Notes under the pieces: generated by a model | Database searches by the model: none | What the model saw: the letters and a program-made list of their open reading frames with translations, nothing else | Told to the model about the DNA's origin: nothing | Program-made: the position numbers and the translations under genes | From: Phascolarctobacterium sp. | GTDB taxonomy: Bacteria > Bacillota > Negativicutes > Acidaminococcales > Acidaminococcaceae | Direction of reading: 5' to 3' | Assembly (NCBI GenBank): GCA_022718015.1 | Contig: JAIHZV010000094.1 | Coordinates: forward strand, 1-5,599 | Length of the DNA: 5,599 nucleotides | Part shown: piece after piece, positions 1-5,599 of the stretch | Layout of the letters: each line of letters opens with the position of its first letter | Position numbering within the stretch: the first letter of the stretch is position 1

Positions 1-3000
1 GTTAGCCTCACCATTGCTACCAACGCTGACAGCATTCGCCTGCTTCATCTTGTAATCCAGCGCAGGATTAGCCACGATAGGCGCAGCAGTCTTGTTGTAC
101 GCATTGCTTCTCAGCGTTACGTTCATAATGCTGTTGCCACCTGCATTAAACGCAGCGTCATAGTTGCTGTCGACAGTACCATTGATAGTAATAGTATTTT
201 TACGCTCAAAGTCAGCCTTCAGCTTCGTAGAAGCCGCACCGACAGCACCGCCCTGAGTATCGGCAGTTGCCACATCAGTAAAGCCAAGCATATCCGCTGC
301 AATCAAATTAATATCGTTAGCATCTTTACCTAAGCTGTTACCCTGCGTTGCTAAAGCAGAGCCCTTGCCAACCGTAATAGCGTTATTGATGTTTACAGTA
401 TCCTTGGAGAACGCCAGACTGCCTGCAATCAGACCGGCAGACTTCAGCGTAACCTTCTTATCAATATTCGCCTTAGGCTTGCCATCATTACCAGTACCAT
501 CGCCGGTAACAGCATACATTTCAATCTTGCCGTTCTTGCTGGTAATGCTGCTGTTATTCAGCTCAACGTTCGTATTCAGCGTGAAGCTGTCCTTCGCATC
601 CATCGCATTGCCAACAGCCGCGCCATAGCCGCCGCCAAGCACAGTATTGTTATAGGTAATATCATTCTTCGCCTTTACAGCAACGTCCTTAGCGGTCGTA
701 ATCTGCGCATTATCAAGCGTTACACCTGTATTATTAAGCACATCGCTGAACGACCATACGCCACTCAGACCAGCGATAGCAGCCTTAACCGCATCGGTAT
801 GCAACGCAACCTGATTGTCATGCAGCGCATTAACGTTCATGCTCTGCGCATTCCAGCTGCCAGCTGCAATAGCGTTTGTTACGGAATCAATCTTGCTCTT
901 AGTAATTGCCGCTGCCGGGCTGACATCCACCAAAGCGCCGCCATAGCCATTACTTTCTGCGTTCTGCTTAACAACGCCATTGGCTGTGATATTCACAGTG
1001 TCAACTTTGCTGCCGGTATTTCCGCCAGCCTGAACCTCTACTCTTTCTATAGAATTAACCTTCGCCAAATTGGTGCCGCTGGTATACATACCGGCAATTG
1101 CACCAGTAGCATCGGCGTGCTGCTCAATACTGCTGTCGCCACTGATATTGATAGTGCCCGCTTCGTACTTATTATCACCAACAGCAGCCTTAACATCAGT
1201 ACCGCCGGACGCAGTCGCCCAGTTCACCATAAAGCTGCCAAAGCCTGCGCCTACAGCCGTAATCTTGGCGTCATTGATAACATTCGCCTCTGCACCAAGC
1301 TTTACAGTGTTAGCCTTAAAGGTATTGCCTGTGCCGACCGTCAGACTGCTGCCGGCATTGCCTTTCACCTGCACGCCAGTTGCACCAATGGCAGCACCAA
1401 GCGCAGCATTAACCGTAACGCTGCTAACCTTATTAATAGAGTTATTAACCGCATGAATATCAACCATACCACCATTCTTAGTGGAAGTGAATGTCTGTCC
1501 ATCGCCAACGGCAACATTAGTTGTGCTGCTATCTTCAACCATAGCATTGAAGCCTAAGCCGCTTGCTAAGCCTGCCACAGCAACAGGAGTGATGGTCGCT
1601 TCCATCGTCGGCTTATCCTTATCCTTCTCGCCATGCTGCGAGGTAATAGTGATATCGCCATCAGAGGACGTCAAAGCAGAGTTTTTGCCATCAGTATCGC
1701 TATCTACCGTAATCGTGCTCGTGCTTGCGTTCTTGCCATCAACGACGAAGATATTCGCACTGCCTACAATTGCACCGCTTACGCCAATTGTTTCCAGCTT
1801 AGCCTTGCTGCTGTCGCTAGTCGCAATAGTGATTCCCTTAGTACCCTCGAGCGCTGCACCCTTAATATTGATGTCATTTTGACCTTGCAGCTTCACGCCG
1901 CTATAAACAACGTTCACCGCGCCGCCAGTTAAGCCGCCTTGGTAAACCTTGACAGCAGCTTCACCAGCCTGATTGCTCTGAACATCTATATTCTTTGCAG
2001 TAATGCCACCACCAATAATATCTACACCACTGTTACGCTTCACATTCAAAACGCCGACTGTTGCACCGACTGCCGTAGCAGCAGCAACGCCATTACCAAC
2101 AGTAATCTTCGCATTAGTCGTTGCGTCAGCCTTAATATCAGCCTGCGCATCAGCTTTAATAGTAGAAGCAGATACATTAACCTTTACGCCCTTAGCATCC
2201 GTCTTGCCGCCGCGACCGGCAGCAGCACCGCTTTGCAGATTCTTGTCAGTTAAGCCGCTGTTCATCGTCAAGGTAATAGCATTGCCGTCAGCATCCTTCG
2301 CTGCCGAAGCATCACCAAGCACGTTCTTGTTACCGGAAGCGCCAAGTGCATCAACAGTATTTTGCTTGTCGCTAGCTACTACATTATTTTGGTTAGCGAT
2401 AGCCGTATCAGTCTGCGTATAAGCGCTGCTGATATCAACCTTATCGCTGTCGTCCATAACCTTTTGATTGTTAGCCTCTTCGCCCTTGCCGTTGAAGCCG
2501 TCAGCAGTATCAACGCCATATTTATCGCTTACCTCAGTACCAATATTAGTTATCAGGACACTAGCATTGGCAGCAATACCGCCTATGCCAGCACTTACAG
2601 CAGTTTGAGCAATATTTCTTTCTTCATCAGCGAGCAGAGTAATCTTATCCGCATACAGCTTACTGTTATTTACGCTCGTTACTACAGACGTATCAATAGT
2701 ATTTACACCAACAGCCACGCCTGCTGCGACCAGACCGGCACTGCCGGTACCGGAAGCAAATTCTGTCTTCAGCTTATTATCAGCTTTAACCGTAATATCC
2801 TTAGACGCAGTGCCTGCGCCGATAGTGCTGTTTCCCACAGCAGCATAAACTGCATTATCCATATTGTTGATGGTGATAACACCGCTTACCCCTGCGCCGA
2901 TAGTAGCAGAAAGGGCAGCATTAGCAGCTTCACTCAAAATATCCGTATCATTCTTCGCCGTAACAGCAACGTCAGCAGCATCATCACTGTAATGCCTAAT

Positions 3001-5599
3001 TTCACTGTCACTCAGCTCAGCCTCCGTTTTGCTGCCATCATTGAAAACTGCAACCGCAGCGCCAACAGCAGCACCGCCCATAGCACCTGCCAGCACATCA
3101 GAATTACCAAACAGCTGAACCTTATTGATATGGTCAGCATTAACAGCCAAGCCATTGTTCGCGCCGGTAATATTTTCCACCTTCGCTGTCGTCTCCGCCG
3201 TAGTCTTGAGCACAGAGGTAGTGCCTGCAGCACCAACACCTGCATAGGCGCTGCCTGCTACCGCAACACCAATGGCGTTCGACAGAATATCATGCTTATT
3301 GAACGCATTAACCGTCAGCGTATTTGCATTAACCGTATTTTTCGCCGTGCTGCCGCCAACAAGCTGTGCAGTTACGTTACGGTTCATAATGTTGCTGTCG
3401 CTCGCTTCACCTACAGCAACACCTGCATCAGCAGAAGCTGCTACAGCCGCAGAGCCAACATGGCTGTCAATTTCCGTATTATCTTTTGCACGCACATTTA
3501 CATTAGCAGTATCGGCAATATTGCTGGTAGCGGCTTTATTAATATCGGTTGCTTCGACACCAGCCACAGTTGCGCCCTGAATGCTGTTTACAGCCACAGT
3601 GCCGGTGGCTGCCACAGCCGCAGTAGAGGTTACAGCCACGCCGCCAGTAATAACCACGTTGTCAATTTCGTGTGCGCTATCCGCATTAACTACGAAGCCA
3701 GTTAAAGTTTCATTTTTATCTTTATATTCTTTATCCGTATCATCCTTGTAATATTCTTTTACGCCAATACCACTATCCTTGCCCTCTGCCGTAATCGTAG
3801 AACCGCTAACAGTTGCTTTTGTAGCACCGCTGATAACGTTCACAGCAGTAGACAAACCGCCTGCAGCATAGCCCTGACCAGCAGTAACAGCCAAAGCACC
3901 GGCATAATTCCTGATATGCTCCTTGCTGTCAGCCAAAACGCCCAGCGTCCCCTTTGCGTTAATAGCTGCGCCGGAAATAGACGCCAGCGTATCGTTCTTA
4001 ATATTATTAACAGCAACGTTGCCTGCAAGTGCGCCGCCCTGACCTGTTGCAGCAGCCACACCAATGCCAACATTGATAATATCAACGTTAGAATCAGCCT
4101 GCACCTTGCCGCTCTGCAGATTCAGCGTACCGCCAGTTATAGAAGCCTTAGTATCATTATCGCTGTTCGTAACTGCCACAGCAGCGCCACCGGCAAAGTT
4201 CGCCGTGGTGAAAGCAACAACATCAGCACTAGTGATAGCTTCGCTCGTATTTTGCGCAGTAACCTTCAACGCGGCATTCTGCTTAGCTTCGTCCTTATCA
4301 ACATCGACGCTGCTCACAGCAGCCTCGACATTCTTATGCAGAATGGTGGTAGCAGCACTGCCCTGCGCCGCGGCACCAGTCTGACCTGTCTGCACTGCTG
4401 CACCCACGGCAATTGCCAGCATTTTAGATTTATCCTCAGCCTGAACATCAATTGTCGCAGCCTTAGCAGTTTTAATACTCGTATCACTCAGCTTAGCAAG
4501 CGTACTTTGCTTATCAGAGTCACCATTGCCAACCTCGTTATAAGCAACGGCACCGCCCAACCCGGCATGACCTGTCGAAACGGTAACGCCGCCGCTAATA
4601 GCCTTCAGCTTAGTGCTGTCGACCGCTTTGATAGTTACCTTATCAATATCAGCAATAGCATTGCCCTTGCCAGCTGCCTTTTTGCCAACGATTGCTTCGG
4701 TATTGTTTACGCCCTTATTGACAGCAACGTCACCGCTCAAAGCAGCGCCCTGCTGCCCAGCCTGTACAGCAACACCAACTGCCACAGCATAGGCCTCACT
4801 GTTGTTGTCTGCTTCCACGGTAAGCGCCGCGCCTTTAGCAGCAGCTTTGCCCTTCAGCTCACTGTCATAAACGTAAGCGCCGGTGGTATTGTGCAAAATG
4901 TTCGTAGTGGTCGCCAAGCCAGCTGCCACCTTGCCCTTAGACACACTAACCTGACCAGCTACATTGATAAGACGAGATTTATTTTCAGCTTTAGCTTCAA
5001 TAGCGTCAGCAGTAATCCTGCTGTCCTCAATAGTCGCAGTCGTATTATTGTCAAGCTGCATTACGCCAACAGAACCGGCGATATTAGCAACGCCCTGCTG
5101 TCCTGTGCTGACAGCCACGCCAGCCGTAGCACCAACCATCAGGGTATCGCTTTCAGCGTTCGCGTTAACAGTATTGGCATTGATAGTCGCACCCTTAATA
5201 TTCGTTGTGAAATTATTGCTGATTTTTTGGTTGACAGCAGCAGCACCAGCCGCAACCTTACCCTGAGAGCTTGTATTAGCAATAACAGACACTGCGCCGG
5301 AAACGATGAGGTTGCCCTTCTTATCGTCAGCCTTAAAATCACTTACCGACCTGCCATCGTCGCCCTGCTCATTACCGTCTTTATCCTTCTTTTCTGCGCC
5401 AAGTTTATTTTTATCTACGCTTACGTCTGTCTTAGCAGCGTTGACGTCGGCCATAGCATCCTTGCCGTCAACATCAAAGCCATCGGCAGCTAAATCTTTG
5501 AGGTGGGTAGTTGTAGCAGTAATCTCGCCGTCAAAAGCCTTCGCATCAATTGCGTCAGCATTGATAGCCTTGCCCTCGATAGTAACATTTACATTATTA
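1..5599 (-). CDS. Giant LktA-like filamentous surface adhesin, interior fragment (both ends missing)
   Basis: A single frame stays open for all 1866 codons, read from 5598 down to 1; base 5599 is the last base of the preceding codon. Neither start nor stop lies in the window, so the full protein is longer than 1866 residues. It is dominated by Ala, Gly, Val, Asn, Thr, Asp and Ser, has no Cys, only six Pro, three Trp and about 13 Arg, and consists of about 28 degenerate units of 50-65 residues. Each unit has a glycine-containing hydrophobic core, a strand like 'GDVAVN' (residues 289-294), a strand like 'TEAI' and a strand like 'VEADNNS' (261-267). This is the look of a beta-solenoid shaft in large exported adhesins. 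Among known families it most resembles the leukotoxin LktA family filamentous adhesins, so a role in attachment or as a secreted surface filament is inferred. A toxin activity should not be assumed from that name. Signal peptide, secretion domain and anchor would be outside the window. Alternatives are another haemagglutinin-like or autotransporter shaft. Adhesin-type shaft: confident; exact family: moderate. Confidence 0.88.
1612..1629 (-). repeat. Short in-frame hexamer repeat encoding Glu-Lys-Asp-Lys-Asp-Lys
   Basis: On the plus strand the bases are cttatc, cttatc, cttctc: two perfect copies and one with a single change. In the adhesin they encode residues 1324-1329, 'EKDKDK', just before the first proline of the fragment (1330). 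Because the unit is six bases, copy-number change would add or remove Lys-Asp pairs without shifting the frame. Confidence 0.6.
1687..1704 (-). other. DxDxDG acidic loop in the adhesin (possible calcium site)
   Basis: Residues 1299-1304 read 'DSDTDG', matching the first half of calcium-binding loops (DxDxDG). The next residues, 'KNSALT', do not supply the Glu expected at position 12 of an EF-hand loop. It follows the strand 'STSTITV' (1292-1298), so it may simply be an acidic turn between beta strands. Metal binding is a possibility, not a call. Confidence 0.25.
2188..2529 (-). other. 114-residue polar insert 3 in the adhesin
   Basis: Residues 1024-1137 interrupt the repeat pattern. The preceding unit ends with the strand 'SVLITNIGTEV' (1013-1023). 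The insert is then rich in Asp, Asn, Lys, Gln, Ser and Gly, with pieces such as 'ADGFNGKGEEANNQ' (1032-1045), 'SDKQNTVDALGASGNKN' (1076-1092) and 'KDADGNAITLTMNSG' (1101-1115). Strand-like sequence returns with 'GVKVNVSASTIKADAQAD' (1137-1154). The flanking glycine cores are about 168 residues apart; taking out 114 leaves about 54, one normal unit. It could be a surface-exposed domain or a flexible loop. I recognise no named domain in it. Confidence 0.6.
2530..3663 (-). repeat. Repeat array B: seven Ala/Gly-rich units without the GQ signature
   Basis: Residues 646-1023 contain seven units whose glycine/alanine cores centre near residues 660, 726, 784, 841, 901, 955 and 1006, spaced 51-66 residues apart. 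Cores are highly hydrophobic and small-residue rich, for example 'AMGGAAVGAAVAVF' (839-852) and 'AGLVAAGVAVGVN' (954-966). Each is followed by strand motifs such as 'SDSEI' (863-867), 'NSTIGAG' (923-929) and 'NNSKLYA' (977-983), then 'VTAKNDT' or 'VKADNK'. The phase matches array A but the TGQxG motif is gone. The cores could be mistaken for membrane helices. Their regular recurrence with polar strands between them, within an exported shaft, argues for beta-solenoid coils instead. Confidence 0.72.
3697..3786 (-). other. Lys/Asp/Tyr-rich insert 2 in the adhesin
   Basis: Residues 605-634 include 'KEYYKDDTDKEYKDKNE' (614-630), a strongly charged tyrosine-containing stretch. It lies between the 'SGSTITA' strand (598-604) and the 'FVVNADS' strand (635-641) of one unit. 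Removing these 30 residues reduces the gap between flanking glycine cores (about 574 and 660) from 86 to about 56 residues, the normal repeat length. So it is an extended loop grafted into a standard unit. It also marks the switch from the GQ-type array A to array B. The DNA here is AT-richer than its surroundings, consistent with Lys, Asn and Tyr codons. Confidence 0.6.
3787..5310 (-). repeat. Repeat array A: nine units of about 53-65 residues with a recurring TGQxG signature
   Basis: Residues 97-604 hold nine consecutive degenerate units whose glycine cores fall at about residues 113, 166, 222, 281, 343, 405, 470, 519 and 574. Spacing is 49-65 residues, about 150-195 bases. Six cores carry the same small motif: 'STGQQG' (164-169), 'QAGQQG' (279-284), 'STGHAG' (341-346), 'QTGQTG' (403-408), 'ATGQGG' (517-522) and 'TAGQGY' (572-577). 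Units at 113 and 222 instead share 'GKVAAG'; the unit at 470 is degenerate ('NFAGGAA'). Each core is followed by a strand ending in Asn or a related residue (for example 'GDVAVN', 'GNVAVN'), then by a 'T.A.I..S.I.A' strand. Identity is at the protein-pattern level; the DNA units are well diverged, so this is an old array rather than a fresh tandem duplication. Confidence 0.75.
5311..5502 (-). other. Charged low-complexity insert 1 in the adhesin
   Basis: Residues 33-96 break the strand-like pattern. They are rich in Asp, Lys, Asn and Gly and lack the glycine/valine core of the repeat units. The segment contains 'DVDGKDAMADVN' (42-53) and 'KKDKDGNEQGDDG' (70-82). A regular hydrophobic unit ('NLIVSGAVSV') begins right after it. 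It probably forms a hydrophilic loop projecting from the solenoid. Acidic 'DxDGN'-type spacing hints at metal binding but does not match a complete known calcium loop. Confidence 0.55.
5503..5598 (-). other. N-side beta-strand stretch of the adhesin fragment
   Basis: Residues 1-32 have the alternating pattern 'VNVTIEGKAINADAIDAKA' followed by 'FDGEITATTTH'. This looks like the closing strands of a unit whose start lies beyond the window edge. It shows that the gene continues upstream (towards higher coordinates) with the same architecture. Confidence 0.6.

Larger units (their letters stand above)
1..2187 (-). repeat. Repeat array C: twelve divergent units leading towards the C-terminus
   Basis: Residues 1138-1866 keep the 47-68 residue periodicity, with glycine cores near 1174, 1225, 1279, 1347, 1405, 1452, 1503, 1554, 1612, 1659, 1726 and 1787. 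The units are more divergent and less alanine-dominated than arrays A and B. All six prolines (1330, 1338, 1561, 1708, 1840, 1845) and all three tryptophans (1460, 1582, 1615) of the fragment are here. Examples of cores are 'GLASGLGFNAMV' (1343-1354), 'GAGFGSFMVNW' (1450-1460) and 'LGGGYGAAVGNAMD' (1654-1667). Recurrent 'N.S.ITS..GKI' strands (for example 1682-1692) resemble beta-helix turns of filamentous adhesins. The final residues (about 1800-1866) have fewer small hydrophobic residues and may begin a different region that runs off the window. Confidence 0.65.

Noticed and set aside
365..628. Hydrophobic plus-strand frame that looks like a small membrane protein
   Set aside because: A Leu/Val/Pro/Ala-rich product is what an antisense frame of an Ala/Gly/Asn/Lys-rich gene gives by composition; similar hydrophobic shadows occur at 1070-1456, 1481-1882, 2003-2422 and 4064-4384.
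799..1557. 252-codon plus-strand open frame
   Set aside because: Antisense shadow in the same register as the two longer ones, lying wholly inside the adhesin frame.
2813..2904. 14-base direct repeat (2813-2826 and 2891-2904)
   Set aside because: The two copies are in frame but encode a common Ile-Gly-Ala type string in low-complexity coding sequence. They are expected from biased codon use and show no target-site or array structure.
3012..3245. Short minus-strand open frames (also 1365-1547, 3840-4085, 5139-5342)
   Set aside because: They are in a different register from the continuous minus-strand frame and give Leu/Arg-rich products typical of frame-shifted reading.
2530..3663. Possible transmembrane helices in the Ala/Gly/Val-rich stretches
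   Set aside because: The hydrophobic stretches recur with the repeat period, are rich in Gly and Ala, and are separated by strand-like polar motifs; a solenoid core explains them better.
2362..3705. 447-codon plus-strand open frame
   Set aside because: Same antisense register, explained by scarcity of TTA, CTA and TCA codons in the sense gene; no recognisable motif or plausible ribosome binding site.
3916..5493. 525-codon plus-strand open frame
   Set aside because: It is the exact antisense register of the adhesin. Its translation is an irregular mix rich in Cys, Asn, Ser, Arg and Ile with no domain pattern, while the opposite strand has a coherent repeat protein.
1..5599. CRISPR array or tandem DNA satellite
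   Set aside because: The periodicity is at the protein level with units of variable length and well-diverged DNA; there are no identical repeats separated by spacers.

Overview
The whole window is one protein-coding frame on the minus strand. Read from position 5598 down to 1, it gives 1866 codons with no stop, and neither the start nor the end of the gene is present. There is no intergenic DNA, so no promoter, terminator, RNA gene, insertion sequence, CRISPR array or second gene can be supported. Plus-strand and short minus-strand open frames are shadows of this gene. Residue numbers below count from the first complete codon in the window (residue 1 = bases 5596-5598).

The protein is an interior piece of a giant, repetitive, cell-surface or secreted filamentous adhesin. 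It is very rich in Ala, Gly, Val, Asn, Thr, Asp and Ser, has no cysteine, and is built from about 28 degenerate units of roughly 50-65 residues. A unit reads: small-residue hydrophobic stretch with a glycine core, a 'VAVN'-like strand, a 'T.A.I..S.I.A' strand, and a 'V.V.A.N.S' strand. This is the pattern of a long beta-solenoid shaft. The closest family I recognise is the 'leukotoxin LktA family filamentous adhesin' group, named after Fusobacterium necrophorum LktA and widespread in Negativicutes. The family call comes from memory of the pattern, not from a search.

Layout in protein order (descending coordinates): a short N-side stretch and a charged insert (5311-5598); repeat array A with a recurring 'TGQxG' signature (3787-5310); a Lys/Asp/Tyr-rich insert (3697-3786); repeat array B without the GQ signature (2530-3663); a 114-residue polar insert (2188-2529); and a more divergent array C (1-2187), which holds every proline and tryptophan in the fragment.

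Organism: GC content looks close to the high 40s percent by eye. With the LktA-like architecture, a gut or oral Negativicutes bacterium (Selenomonas / Megamonas / Phascolarctobacterium type) is the best guess; Fusobacterium itself is unlikely because its genomes are much more AT-rich. This is inference. Such proteins are usually exported by type V (two-partner or autotransporter-like) secretion, but the secretion signals and any partner gene lie outside the window.
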